This document shows, in pieces, positions 18,187 through 26,397 of a DNA stretch of 34,550 bases. The stretch lies in the NCBI GenBank assembly GCA_003278805.1, contig QCDC01000014.1, forward strand, positions 1 through 34,550, written 5' to 3'. The position numbers and the translations under genes were made by a program. The notes beneath the pieces are model-generated. The model saw only the letters and a program-made list of their open reading frames with translations. It was not told the DNA's origin and searched no databases. Within the stretch, counting starts at the first letter, position 1, and every line of letters begins with the position of its first letter. Source of the stretch: Pelagibacteraceae bacterium AG-349-L17. Its GTDB lineage: Bacteria > Pseudomonadota > Alphaproteobacteria > Pelagibacterales > Pelagibacteraceae.

Positions 18187-19170
18187 TTAATTCTTTAAAA
18201 GTTTGTGAATACTACTCATAAAGTAGCTTGTGAATTGAGTTAACATACTTACTGCAAATACTGCTAGGTAAACTGCCATTAAATAAAGTAGATATAATCC
18301 ATTTGAACCTTGCTGAGTAATTTCAAATGAAATTACTGGACCATTAATGATACTAGCTTTACCACCCATACCCAAAAATATAACTATCAAACATAAAGGA
18401 ATGCCTAAAATGAGAGATCCAATTGCATTCGTCCATGCCTTCTTTCTCTCACTAAAATTAGCATACAAAACATCAACTCTCACATGACCTTCGTGAATTA
18501 ATGCATATGCACTTGCAAAAAGATAAAGTGCAGCATACCAAAAACGAACAAGATCTCCTTGAAAAGCTTGTTCATATTGAAATATAAATCTTGATACAAC
18601 TATCAAGAATTCACTTCCAACTACTAAAACTGCTAACCAAATAAATCCTACAGATCTTGTGAAATAACCAATTACAAAAGAAGCTAATATAAGTGGGAAA
18701 TGTATATATGAAATTCTGAAAGCAGGTTTTACTAAATTAATTTTAACTTGTTCCCCAAAAATTGGCTCGACCAATTTTTCTACAACCATAAATGAGATTA
18801 AAAAATCTGCTACTCCAACAATTAGCACTGCCCAGAATGAAGATCTAATAATATATGCTGTTATTTTTTTTAGTATTTCTGAGTCTGTTTGTAATGTTTG
18901 TTTTAAAGATTTTAAAACAAGCATTATAACTCCTATAAAAGATAAAAAATAAAATAATAATTGAATATACGACAGACTCATCGCAAGTCCCTCTAAAGGT
19001 TCATTTAATTTTTTAAATCCAAATATTTCATAGTGAGAAAAAAGTTTTTTAACTCCTGGCCAATCAAACCAAACTGTTAAAACATTATTTATTAAAAAAA
19101 TTAATGTTAATGTTAAGATAGAATAACTAAATATTCTTATTAAAATAGATAAGTTTTTTTTCTCAATCAT
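18187..19170 (-). CDS. TRAP transporter small permease, enlarged
   Basis: A DctQ-type TRAP subunit of 327 residues, nearly twice the usual 160-200. The canonical four-helix DctQ part is the C-terminal half, with the typical RFWYAALYLFASAYALIHEGHVRVDVLYANFSERKKAW (about residues 208-246), where the EGHVRVDV element is diagnostic. The N-terminal half adds roughly four hydrophobic segments (about 8-32, 65-88, 110-132, 150-172). This enlarged form is known from the TRAP group annotated as mannitol/chloroaromatic-type transporters. It is separated from the binding-protein gene by a 71-base gap containing a strong hairpin, and is followed by the large permease after 3 bases. Confidence 0.88.
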   Translation of the reverse strand: MIEKKNLSILIRIFSYSILTLTLIFLINNVLTVWFDWPGVKKLFSHYEIFGFKKLNEPLEGLAMSLSYIQLLFYFLSFIGVIMLVLKSLKQTLQTDSEILKKITAYIIRSSFWAVLIVGVADFLISFMVVEKLVEPIFGEQVKINLVKPAFRISYIHFPLILASFVIGYFTRSVGFIWLAVLVVGSEFLIVVSRFIFQYEQAFQGDLVRFWYAALYLFASAYALIHEGHVRVDVLYANFSERKKAWTNAIGSLILGIPLCLIVIFLGMGGKASIINGPVISFEITQQGSNGLYLLYLMAVYLAVFAVSMLTQFTSYFMSSIHKLLKN

Positions 19171-19190
19171 ATGACAAAACTTTTAATGAT

Positions 19191-19222
19191 AAATAAAAAG
19201 AGGGCCCATTTAAGGGCCCTCT
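19191..19222 (-). terminator. hairpin terminator/attenuator between binding protein and permeases of TRAP 1
   Basis: A perfect 9-bp inverted repeat AGAGGGCCC/GGGCCCTCT (19199-19207 and 19214-19222) with a 6-base loop stands out from AT-rich surroundings. On the transcribed minus strand it is followed by TTTTATTT. It lies between the binding-protein stop (19242) and the small-permease start (19170), so it likely stops most transcripts after the binding-protein gene or protects its 3' end, giving excess binding protein over permease. Confidence 0.85.
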
Positions 19223-19241
19223 AGTATTAATTAGAATTAAA

Positions 19242-20375
19242 TTATACTCCTAATGCTCTATTTCTTTGAGAAATGTACGGTGAGTCAGACAAGTTTGTCC
19301 AAGCACCTATTTCTTTTCGTCCTTTAACAAAAGCAGCATGCACTTTCTGAGCAAGGGCACTATGTTGCTGAACTTCGTCAAAAACTTCTGCAGCACCTTT
19401 AGCAAAAGCGTCATAAACTTTATCGTTAAACTTCTCAAGTTTAACTCCATTTTCGTTTACTAAACGATCTAATGCTGCTCCATTTTTTGCATTATATTCT
19501 GCCATAGTAGTTGTATCAGCCCAGTCACAAGCAGTCTTTATAATCAACTGATCTGACTTTGTTAGACTTGTGAACCAAGATTTATTTACACCACAACATA
19601 GGGTTGATCCTGGTTCGTGCATTCCTGGATAGTAATAATACTTGGCTGCTTCATAAAATTTGAAAGCCTCATCATTCCAAGGTCCTACCCATTCCGTTGC
19701 ATCAATTGCACCAGACACAAGGTTTTCATAAATTTGTCCACCTGGAAGTGAAATTGGAGAACCACCAAGTTTTCCAAGTACTTGTCCACCTAAACCAGGC
19801 ATACGCATTTTTAAACCCTTAATATCATTAGCTGATCTAATTTTTTTGTTAAACCAACCACCCATTTGCACTCCAGTGTTACCTGCAGCAAAACTTTGTG
19901 TTCCGAAATCGTCAGTCAATTCATCCCACAGCTCTTGTCCACCAGCAAATTTTAACCACGCATTCATTTCAGCATATGTGAAACCAAATGGAACGGCAGT
20001 AAAATATCCAAATGCAGGGTGTTTTTTAACCCAGTAGTAATCAGCACCGTGATACATTTGAGAATTGCCTGAAGCAACTTCATCAAACGAGTCAAATGCT
20101 TTTACCCTTTCATTAGCAGCATAATAAGTAACTTGAATTCTACCGTCACTCATATCACTCAATCTTTGAGCAAGTCTTTGTGCACCAGTTCCAAGGCCTG
20201 GAAAATCTCTTGGCCAAGTAGCTACCATAGAAGCTTCTATTCTCTCTTTGGCAACAGCTGGAGCAGATAAAGATGATGCCGCAACAGCAGCAACACCAGT
20301 TGCAGCTGCAGTTTTAAAGAACTTTCTTCTTGAAGGTGATCTAGAAACCTTCAATGATTTTTTTTCTTTAATCAT
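19242..20375 (-). CDS. TRAP substrate-binding protein, TakP-like (2-oxoacid type)
   Basis: The periplasmic binding protein of TRAP system 1, 377 residues from ATG 20375. An upstream ATT/TTG-type extension of 11 codons is open, but GAGGAG sits 7 bases before this ATG and the resulting protein starts like its paralogue. A Tat signal is evident: SPSRRKFFK (residues 13-21), an alanine-rich hydrophobic stretch, and cleavage after SAPAVA (about 42). The mature part closely follows the TakP pattern (Rhodobacter alpha-keto acid binder): AGNTGVQMGGWFNKKI, GLKMRMPGLGGQVLGKLGG, SLPGGQIYENLVSGAIDATEWVGPWND, KYYYYPGMHEPG. A 2-oxoacid such as pyruvate is therefore a plausible ligand; the same COG is often labelled mannitol/chloroaromatic. 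The permease genes follow after a hairpin. Confidence 0.92.
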   Translation of the reverse strand: MIKEKKSLKVSRSPSRRKFFKTAAATGVAAVAASSLSAPAVAKERIEASMVATWPRDFPGLGTGAQRLAQRLSDMSDGRIQVTYYAANERVKAFDSFDEVASGNSQMYHGADYYWVKKHPAFGYFTAVPFGFTYAEMNAWLKFAGGQELWDELTDDFGTQSFAAGNTGVQMGGWFNKKIRSANDIKGLKMRMPGLGGQVLGKLGGSPISLPGGQIYENLVSGAIDATEWVGPWNDEAFKFYEAAKYYYYPGMHEPGSTLCCGVNKSWFTSLTKSDQLIIKTACDWADTTTMAEYNAKNGAALDRLVNENGVKLEKFNDKVYDAFAKGAAEVFDEVQQHSALAQKVHAAFVKGRKEIGAWTNLSDSPYISQRNRALGV

Positions 20376-20393
20376 TAGTATCTCCTCTTCTTT

Positions 20394-20405
20394 GTTAATT
20401 AACTG
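20394..20405 (-). promoter_or_regulatory. palindromic leader element upstream of TRAP 1 binding protein
   Basis: The 10-bp palindrome GTTAATTAAC lies 19 bases before the start codon, followed closely by the purine-rich GAAGAGGAGA ribosome binding site. Exactly the same element, in the same orientation and distance range, precedes the second TRAP binding-protein gene at 25210-25221. It may be an operator or a shared translation-enhancing leader; function is inferred. Confidence 0.5.
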
Positions 20406-20445
20406 CACAGATTAAATTACAATTGGACGTTTAAGTCTAGGTTAA

Positions 20446-20495
20446 AATTCCTATTAAAGAATATAATACAATCAGTGGTAGTAAATTTAGGAATT
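20446..20495. repeat. inverted repeat in the gap upstream of TRAP 1
   Basis: Perfect 8-bp arms AATTCCTA (20446-20453) and TAGGAATT (20488-20495) are separated by 34 bases, in the 127-base gap between the 58-residue membrane protein and the TRAP 1 binding-protein gene. It may be a regulator binding pair upstream of the TRAP 1 promoter, or a weak end-of-transcript structure. No clear -35/-10 pair can be assigned in this gap. Confidence 0.35.
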
Positions 20496-20502
20496 ATTAA
20501 AT

Positions 20503-20679
20503 TTATTTTTTATCAAAAAATGCTTCGTATAACATCATCGATATTGCAAGTATCATCAATATGTAAACTGGTAATACATCAAAGAAACCTATCATCATAG
20601 ATCTTGTAAGTGTTGTTGCTAAACCAACAAGAAAAAAGATTGCAAAAGAAAGTCCTATTAGTATTACAAGTTTATTCAT
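20503..20679 (-). CDS. small membrane protein (58 residues)
   Basis: I do not recognise this protein. Starting at ATG 20679 it has two hydrophobic segments (about residues 3-24, LVILIGLSFAIFFLVGLATTL, and 34-52, FDVLPVYILMILAISMMLY) joined by a short TRSMM turn, and ends in EAFFDKK. The frame is open upstream to 20751, but that part lies within the amidase gene and reads as unrelated sequence; the ATG at 20679 overlaps the amidase stop by 8 bases, the usual coupling pattern here, with GAG about 9 bases upstream. It is the last gene of the TRAP 2 operon. It could be an accessory subunit, or a conserved membrane peptide of unrelated function. Confidence 0.65.
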   Translation of the reverse strand: MNKLVILIGLSFAIFFLVGLATTLTRSMMIGFFDVLPVYILMILAISMMLYEAFFDKK

Positions 20680-22009
20680 TAAATTTCTCACTTTCCTTTT
20701 CAAGCCAACTGGAAACTCCCAAGAAACGATTATCGTCATATCTCTCTCCAATAACTTGAATTCCTAATGGTAAATTATTTTCACCCTGAAGTAAAGGAAG
20801 TGAAATACAAGGAGTTCCTAAATATGACCAAACTTTATTGAAATCAGCTGATCCAGTGCTCTTAAGACCCTTTAGAGCAACACCTGGACTGGATGGGGAT
20901 AAAACCCCGTGATAGTCCTCAAATACTTCTTTATAAGAATCGTAGCTTCTTTTCATAAAATCTATTGCTTCAGCATATTCTTTTGCAGTATGTTTTCTTC
21001 CATTTGCAATTGCATTTTGCATAATTTTTGAAAGTTTTGATTTATAATTTTTATAATAATCACTAAAATTATTAGCTAGATCACTTTCATAAATTATTTG
21101 ATGATATTTATGGATATCTTTAAAATAAGAAGGAGTATCATGAACTTCTATATTTTTTTTAAACGACTTTATAAAATATTCAAAAGCTTCCTTAGATTTT
21201 TTGTCAATTGATTTCCAAAATTCAGTTTTATAAAATATGAACTTAGGTTCATATAAAGGACCTTTTTTTACAGCATCAACCATATTATTTGAAGAATAAT
21301 AAACAGTGGCAGGGTCATGGGAATCTTTTTTAATTAACTCTTTAACTAAATAAGCTATGTCCTCAACTGTTTTTCCAAAAACTCCAAGATGGTCAAGTTT
21401 TTCAGAAGTCTTTAATACTCCATTCCTTGAAATTAGACCAAATGAAGGTTTGTATCCAACAACACCGCAATAAGATGCTGGTCTGATTATTGAGCCACCT
21501 GTTTGTGATCCAATTGAAAGTGGAGCCATATAAGATGCAATTACTGCAGCAGAACCACTTGATGATCCTCCTGGTGTTCGTGAATAATCGTGTGGGTTTT
21601 TTGTTTTGGAGGGATTTAAATATGCTAATTCTGTAGTAACTGTTTTACCCATCACAATAGCTCCTGAAGAAGTTAATAAATCAACTATTTCTGCATTCTG
21701 TGAATAAGATTTACCTTTACGTATTGGAGTGCCACATTCAGTTGGCATATCAAGAGTTCCAACAATATCTTTAACAGCTACAGGAATACCATGTAGTGGA
21801 CCAATGGGTTTTCCAGATTTTTTATAAGCATCAGATTCTTTTGCTTTTTCTAATAATAATTCTTTATCAAAAAAAGCCCATGCATTTATATCTTTTTCAA
21901 ACTTATTAATTCTCTCGATATATGCTTCACATATTTCGACAGAAGTAATTTGAGAATTTGAAATTTTATTTATTAATTCTTGAACAGAAAAATTTACAAT
22001 TTCATTCAT
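20672..22009 (-). CDS. amidase-signature family amidohydrolase
   Basis: A 445-residue amidase with the complete Ser-cisSer-Lys triad: Lys80 in HGIPVAVKDIVG, Ser149 in TPGGSSSGSAA, and nucleophile Ser173 in GSQTGGSIIRPAS. GYKPSFGLISRNG follows as usual. Length fits stand-alone amidases (and GatA, about 480), but there is no gatB or gatC nearby, so a catabolic amidase is favoured over tRNA amidotransferase. I chose ATG 22009, four bases after the large-permease stop; a TTG at 22024 would add five residues. Being in the TRAP 2 operon, it may cleave an amide that this transporter brings in, releasing ammonia and a carboxylate; this is inference. Confidence 0.88.
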   Translation of the reverse strand: MNEIVNFSVQELINKISNSQITSVEICEAYIERINKFEKDINAWAFFDKELLLEKAKESDAYKKSGKPIGPLHGIPVAVKDIVGTLDMPTECGTPIRKGKSYSQNAEIVDLLTSSGAIVMGKTVTTELAYLNPSKTKNPHDYSRTPGGSSSGSAAVIASYMAPLSIGSQTGGSIIRPASYCGVVGYKPSFGLISRNGVLKTSEKLDHLGVFGKTVEDIAYLVKELIKKDSHDPATVYYSSNNMVDAVKKGPLYEPKFIFYKTEFWKSIDKKSKEAFEYFIKSFKKNIEVHDTPSYFKDIHKYHQIIYESDLANNFSDYYKNYKSKLSKIMQNAIANGRKHTAKEYAEAIDFMKRSYDSYKEVFEDYHGVLSPSSPGVALKGLKSTGSADFNKVWSYLGTPCISLPLLQGENNLPLGIQVIGERYDDNRFLGVSSWLEKESEKFNE

Positions 22010-22013
22010 CAAG

Positions 22014-23375
22014 TTAGTTAGCAAATAATTGATCAGGTAACCACAAAGCTATACCTGGAAATAAATACATTAAAACCATTCCAAAAATAACAATCGCTAA
22101 GAATGGCATGATGCCTTTAAATACCTCAATTAATTCAACATTTTTAGATTGTACACCTTTTAAATAATATGCCGACATGGCCATGGGGGGCGTTAAAAAT
22201 GATGTTTGTAAATTTAACGCAATTAACATAGCAAAAAAATAAGGGTTAACTCCAAAAAATTCTACTAAAGGTAAAAATATTGGAACAAATATAATTAATA
22301 TTTCAGTCCACTCTAATGGCCAACCTAATAAGAAAATTATAATTTGTGTAATTACTAAAAATTGCCAAGGCTGTATATCCATTGATTTAAAAAAATGCTC
22401 AAATACTTCATGTCCTCCTAAATATGAAAATACTGATGCAAACGTCCAAGATCCAATAAACAACCACATAATCATTGCAGTAGTTTTTGCAGTTAGAAAG
22501 ACAGACTCTTTAAAATTTTTCCATTTAAGGGATTTATAAAAGAAAGATAAAACTAATGCTCCAAAAGCTCCAACACCTGCTGCTTCTGCAGGAGTAGCCA
22601 AACCAGCAAGAATACTTCCTAATACTAAAATAATTAATGAAAATAATGGTAAGAATGAAACTAAAACTTCTTTTAAGATCACTGATCTTGGAGGGATTTC
22701 TTCTTTAGGAGGCTTGGGTGCAACTGATGGATTAAAATAAGCCAAAATAATTGCATATAAAATATATAAACCCGCTAACATCAAACCAGGAAATATTGCT
22801 GCAGCAAATAATCTTAATGGGGATAACTGAGCAATTACTGCATAAACAATAAGCATAATACTAGGGGGGATTAAAATTCCTAAACAGCCTCCAGCACAAA
22901 TTACTCCTGATGCAAATTTTTTATCATAACCAGCCTTCACCATTGCAGGCCAAGCAAGCAAACCCATTAAAGTCACTACTGCTCCTATTATACCTGTTGC
23001 TGTAGAGAATAAAGTGCAAGTAACAAGGGCAGCGACAGCCATCGAAGCTGGTAGCGAATGAGATGCAAGTCTTATTGCATAAAATAATCTTGCAACTATG
23101 CCTGCTCTTTCAACTAAATATCCCATAAATAAAAACAAAGGTACGGCGGTAAGAACATGGTTATCCATCACAGAGTAGGTATTTGAAACAAATAAATTAA
23201 ATATCCTATTATCTAATAGATGATCCATTCTTGACGGATCAAAGTATGCGTAATACCCAAATCCCAAACCCATTGCCATTAAAGTAAATGCAATAGGAAA
23301 TCCTAGTAATACAGCAAACAGAAATATTACCATCATTAAAATAGCAATTTCTGGATTTGTTAGACTAAACAACAT
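22014..23375 (-). CDS. TRAP transporter large permease (TRAP 2)
   Basis: A DctM-type sodium-coupled channel subunit of 453 residues, a usual length, with no tail like that of the TRAP 1 permease. Visible family segments are GFPIAFTLMAMGLGFGYYAYF, VPLFLFMGYLVERAGIVARL, ATGIIGAVVTLMGLLAWPAMV, AGGCLGILIPPSIMLIVYAVIAQ and NLQTSFLTPPMAMSAYYLKG. About 12 hydrophobic helices are present. Its start at ATG 23375 lies 11 bases inside the end of the small-permease gene. The amidase follows after 4 bases. Confidence 0.94.
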   Translation of the reverse strand: MLFSLTNPEIAILMMVIFLFAVLLGFPIAFTLMAMGLGFGYYAYFDPSRMDHLLDNRIFNLFVSNTYSVMDNHVLTAVPLFLFMGYLVERAGIVARLFYAIRLASHSLPASMAVAALVTCTLFSTATGIIGAVVTLMGLLAWPAMVKAGYDKKFASGVICAGGCLGILIPPSIMLIVYAVIAQLSPLRLFAAAIFPGLMLAGLYILYAIILAYFNPSVAPKPPKEEIPPRSVILKEVLVSFLPLFSLIILVLGSILAGLATPAEAAGVGAFGALVLSFFYKSLKWKNFKESVFLTAKTTAMIMWLFIGSWTFASVFSYLGGHEVFEHFFKSMDIQPWQFLVITQIIIFLLGWPLEWTEILIIFVPIFLPLVEFFGVNPYFFAMLIALNLQTSFLTPPMAMSAYYLKGVQSKNVELIEVFKGIMPFLAIVIFGMVLMYLFPGIALWLPDQLFAN

Positions 23376-23949
23376 CTATTTTTTCTTCCTCTTTAGATTT
23401 TCGCATTAAAATTTTTTCAGTTTCTTCGGCACCAGCATCTCTCTCTGGCCAATGTCCTGTTCTAATACAAATAATTGCTCTAAATACTTCACTAATTCCT
23501 TGGAGTGTAAGAAGTATGCCTGATAAAGGTATTAATGATTTTGCCATATAAATTTGAATTTGTGCTGGACTATTCCAACTTGTTTCTTTCACCATCCATG
23601 CTTTAGCTGCATATTCATATCCATAAAATGCAAGTGCAATCACCCCTGGAAAAAAGAAGATGAAATATAATATTAAATCAATCCATCCTTGAACTTTAGT
23701 TGGGAACAATCTGTAAATAACATCTCCTCTAACGTGAGCTTCTGTTGCTAAAGTGTAAGCTCCAGCCATCATAAATATCGCTCCATACATTTGTAAACTG
23801 AAATCAAAATTCCATAAAGTAGGAGCATTAAATGCGTAAGCCATGATAACCTCATAACATGTTCCTCCCATCAAAATTACTATGCACCATGAAAAAGCTT
23901 TACCCATTGAGGTACTTAGAGTATCTGCAAATTTTATATAAGAGTACAT
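23365..23949 (-). CDS. TRAP transporter small permease (TRAP 2)
   Basis: A DctQ-type membrane subunit of 194 residues with four hydrophobic segments (about 18-38, 52-70, 88-110 and 138-160). The segment LQMYGAIFMMAGAYTLATEAHVRGDVIYRLFP, with EAHVRGDV, is the DctQ signature. The C-terminal 30 residues are charged (RDAGAEETEKILMRKSKEEEKIDVV) and cytoplasmic by expectation. It starts 89 bases downstream of the binding-protein stop, with a hairpin terminator in between, and overlaps the large-permease gene by 11 bases. Confidence 0.92.
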   Translation of the reverse strand: MYSYIKFADTLSTSMGKAFSWCIVILMGGTCYEVIMAYAFNAPTLWNFDFSLQMYGAIFMMAGAYTLATEAHVRGDVIYRLFPTKVQGWIDLILYFIFFFPGVIALAFYGYEYAAKAWMVKETSWNSPAQIQIYMAKSLIPLSGILLTLQGISEVFRAIICIRTGHWPERDAGAEETEKILMRKSKEEEKIDVV

Positions 23950-23989
23950 ATTTAACTAGCTTATCTTAATTTTCTTAATTAATTCAATT

Positions 23990-24017
23990 AAAAAAAAGGG
24001 GGCTAAAAAGCCCCCTT
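23990..24017 (-). terminator. rho-independent terminator/attenuator in TRAP 2
   Basis: A perfect 9-bp stem AAGGGGGCT/AGCCCCCTT (23996-24004 and 24009-24017) with a 4-base loop is followed on the minus strand by a run of eight T. It lies between the binding-protein stop (24039) and the small-permease start (23949). It has all features of an intrinsic terminator and, as in TRAP 1, would give more binding protein than permease. Confidence 0.9.
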
Positions 24018-24038
24018 AATTTTTTATATTTTTAAACC

Positions 24039-25196
24039 TTAGATTTTAACTTTCGCTAACGGACCAAACTCATTTTCATAAGCAAGTCTGTAGTTAGGCT
24101 GATTCATTAGTAAGTATTTCATTACTCTTTTCGCGTAAGCTTTTTGTGAATCAACAATCTTCTTAAAGAACGGGTCTTTAGAAGAGAAATCACCTACAAC
24201 TTTATCCCAACCTTTTAACTGCTCTGCTAAAATTGCATCTGAAGTTTGGTAAACGTTTACTTTATGCTCATTCATCAATTTAGATAAATCAGCTGAGTAT
24301 CTTACCAAAGCTTTAAAGTAGTTAGCGGTATTTGCTGCATACGAAGCATTTTTTAATATTGCTTGGTTTGCAGGAGATAAGCTATTAAATGTTTTTTTGT
24401 TAATAGGTATTTCAAACATCTCTTGTGATTGGTGGAAAGATCCTAAGTGATAATGCTTAGAAACATCTTGCATACCAAATTGAGAGTCTGAAGTAGGGTT
24501 ATTAAACTCAGCAGCTTCGATCAAACCAGTTTTCATGGCTGGCTGAATTTCACCACCTGGTAATTGTCTAACTACCATTCCCATTGCAGTAAGAACGTTA
24601 GTTGCAAGACCAACTGTTCTATACTTCATACCTTTAACGTCACTTACTTTAGTTACGTTCTTTTTGAACCAACCAAATGGTTGAGCTGGCATAGGCATCG
24701 CAAAAACACCAACATAGTCGTATCCAACTTTTGCTAATGTTTCTTCATACAATGCTCTTCCACCACCTTCTTCCATCCAAGCCATTACTTCTTGAGATGA
24801 TAGACCGTAAGATGGTCCAGTTCCGAAAAGAGACGCGGCAGGATTTTTTCCATACCAATAAGCAGTAACCCAGTGTCCCATATCAAGAACACCATCACTT
24901 ACAGCTTGTCCAATTTCTCCAGTTTTTACGACTGCTCCAACAGGCTGAAGATCAATTTTTAAACTTCCACCTGACATGTCTCCAACCATTTTGGCGTAAT
25001 CTCCAGCCATTTCAAAAAAGATGTTAGCACCTGATGGCCATGCTGCTTGCATCTTTAATGTTTGTGGAGCACCAAAAGCAACATTTGGCATTGCTACAGC
25101 TGTTGCTGCTGCTGCACCAGTTGCTGCTGCGGCTTTGAAGAACTTTCTTCTTGAAGGAGTTTTAGACCCCTTCAATGATTTTTTATTTTTAATCAT
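24039..25196 (-). CDS. TRAP substrate-binding protein (TRAP 2), Tat-exported
   Basis: A 385-residue periplasmic binding protein of the same broad family as the TRAP 1 protein. The Tat signal has SRRKFFK at residues 15-21, an alanine-rich h-region and a likely cut after PNVAFGA (about 43). Diagnostic blocks are PFGWFKKNVTKVSDVKGMKYRTVGLATNVLTAMG, RQLPGGEIQPAMKTGLIEAAEFNNP and HYHLGSFHQSQEMFEIPINK. The TakP-type WVGPWND segment is replaced by FNNPTSD, so the ligand is probably different from TRAP 1. The start ATG 25196 has AGGAG 7 bases upstream. The neighbouring amidase suggests an amide-containing or nitrogenous substrate, but the ligand cannot be read from the sequence. Confidence 0.92.
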   Translation of the reverse strand: MIKNKKSLKGSKTPSRRKFFKAAAATGAAAATAVAMPNVAFGAPQTLKMQAAWPSGANIFFEMAGDYAKMVGDMSGGSLKIDLQPVGAVVKTGEIGQAVSDGVLDMGHWVTAYWYGKNPAASLFGTGPSYGLSSQEVMAWMEEGGGRALYEETLAKVGYDYVGVFAMPMPAQPFGWFKKNVTKVSDVKGMKYRTVGLATNVLTAMGMVVRQLPGGEIQPAMKTGLIEAAEFNNPTSDSQFGMQDVSKHYHLGSFHQSQEMFEIPINKKTFNSLSPANQAILKNASYAANTANYFKALVRYSADLSKLMNEHKVNVYQTSDAILAEQLKGWDKVVGDFSSKDPFFKKIVDSQKAYAKRVMKYLLMNQPNYRLAYENEFGPLAKVKI

Positions 25197-25208
25197 TTCT
25201 TCTCCTCT

Positions 25209-25221
25209 AGTTAATTAACTG
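25209..25221 (-). promoter_or_regulatory. palindromic leader element upstream of TRAP 2 binding protein
   Basis: AGTTAATTAACT, a 12-bp palindrome (25209-25220), lies 12 bases before the start codon and runs into AGAGGAGA. Its GTTAATTAACTG core (plus-strand reading, 25210-25221) is identical to the element before the TRAP 1 binding-protein gene. Confidence 0.5.
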
Positions 25222-25286
25222 ACGGGAAGTAAAACATAGATTCAGATTAGAGTCTTTCTAAAAAGAGGCACAGATTGTCACTATTA

Positions 25287-25310
25287 TTGTAAAATTAAAA
25301 ATTTTTACAA
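25287..25310 (-). terminator. AT-rich inverted repeat after the ABC operon
   Basis: Perfect 8-bp arms TTGTAAAA/TTTTACAA (25287-25294 and 25303-25310) around an 8-base loop begin 13 bases beyond the stop of the last ABC gene (25324). It is A/T-only apart from one pair and lacks a T-run, so as a terminator it is weak. It could instead be a regulator site for the TRAP 2 promoter that must lie in this 127-base gap. Confidence 0.4.
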
Positions 25311-25323
25311 TTTAAGGTTGAGT

Positions 25324-26397
25324 TTAAATTAATTTGTTATCCTCATACACACAACATTTCTCAGCGGGTATATGAAGTTTAACGTTCTGATTTGGTATTT
25401 CGGTTTCTCTAGTAACTTTTGATTTAATTGTAAGACTTCCCATTTTAGCTGTGATTAGTTTATAGTTTCCAAGATCCTCAACCTTTTGAACATTAACTTC
25501 TACTAAATTTTCATTTTGATTTTTTGCAATCTTAATAAATTCTGATCTAATCCCTAATTTAATATTCTTTGTTTTTAATTTAGACAAATTTGAATTTGTT
25601 TTAATTAAAGTATTATTAATTTTTACACTATCGTTTGAGGAAGGTTCGCTTTCAAATAAGTTCATAGCTGGTGATCCAATAAAGTATCCAACAAATGTTG
25701 TATTAGGTCTTTCAAAAAGTTCTTTCGGAGAACCAGTTTGAACTACCTCTCCTTCACTCATAACTATTATATTATCTGCAAAAGTCATCGCCTCGTTTTG
25801 GTCGTGTGTTACATAAACTAATGTTGTTTTGTATTGCTCATTAATTTCTTTAAGATTTCTTCTTAATCTAAATTTTAAATCTGGATCAATAACAGTTAAA
25901 GGTTCGTCCATAAGAACGGCAGCTACGTCTTCTCTTACAAGGCCTCTTCCTAAAGATATTAATTGCTTTTGATCTGCTGTTAATTTTCTCGCAGGAGAAT
26001 TTAGAAAAGATTTTAAATTTAAAGTTTCAGCAACTGAATTAACTCTTTCATCAGTTTTGCTTTTAGAAAAATCTCTACATTTAAGTGGGAATGCTAAGTT
26101 TTCATAAACAGTCATAGTATTATAAATAACTGGAAATTGAAAAACCTGAGCAATATTTCTATCTTCTGTTTTTAAATCTGTAACATCTTTATCATCAAAT
26201 AATATTCTTCCAGCAGAAGGTCTCACTAAGCCAGAAACAATATTTAGCATCGTAGTTTTTCCACAACCTGAGGGTCCTAAGATTGCATATCGATTTCCAT
26301 TTTCCCATGTCATCGAGAAAGGATTTAAAGCAAAAACTGGATTTGGATCATTTGGATTGTATGAATGAGATATATTACTTAAATCAATTTTGGCCAC
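25324..26397 (-). CDS. ABC importer ATPase, GlpT-like, with degenerate signature motif
   Basis: One of two ATPases of a sugar/polyol-type ABC importer, 357 residues. The Walker A GPSGCGKTT is at 41-49, the Q-loop Gln at 87, Walker B VLMDE at 161-165, and the switch histidine is present (VTHDQ, His198). The ABC signature is LTADQ (139-143) instead of LSGGQ. A C-terminal MalK/UgpC-type regulatory domain follows (FVGYFIGSPAMNLFE and beyond). The pattern matches, from memory, one of the paired ATPases of the rhizobial glycerol transporter (GlpS/GlpT). It overlaps the partner ATPase gene by 14 bases and is the last gene of the operon. Confidence 0.9.
   Translation of the reverse strand: MAKIDLSNISHSYNPNDPNPVFALNPFSMTWENGNRYAILGPSGCGKTTMLNIVSGLVRPSAGRILFDDKDVTDLKTEDRNIAQVFQFPVIYNTMTVYENLAFPLKCRDFSKSKTDERVNSVAETLNLKSFLNSPARKLTADQKQLISLGRGLVREDVAAVLMDEPLTVIDPDLKFRLRRNLKEINEQYKTTLVYVTHDQNEAMTFADNIIVMSEGEVVQTGSPKELFERPNTTFVGYFIGSPAMNLFESEPSSNDSVKINNTLIKTNSNLSKLKTKNIKLGIRSEFIKIAKNQNENLVEVNVQKVEDLGNYKLITAKMGSLTIKSKVTRETEIPNQNVKLHIPAEKCCVYEDNKLI

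Noticed and set aside
20672..22009. GatA subunit of tRNA amidotransferase
   Set aside because: No gatB/gatC neighbours; the gene is embedded in a TRAP operon and is shorter than usual GatA.
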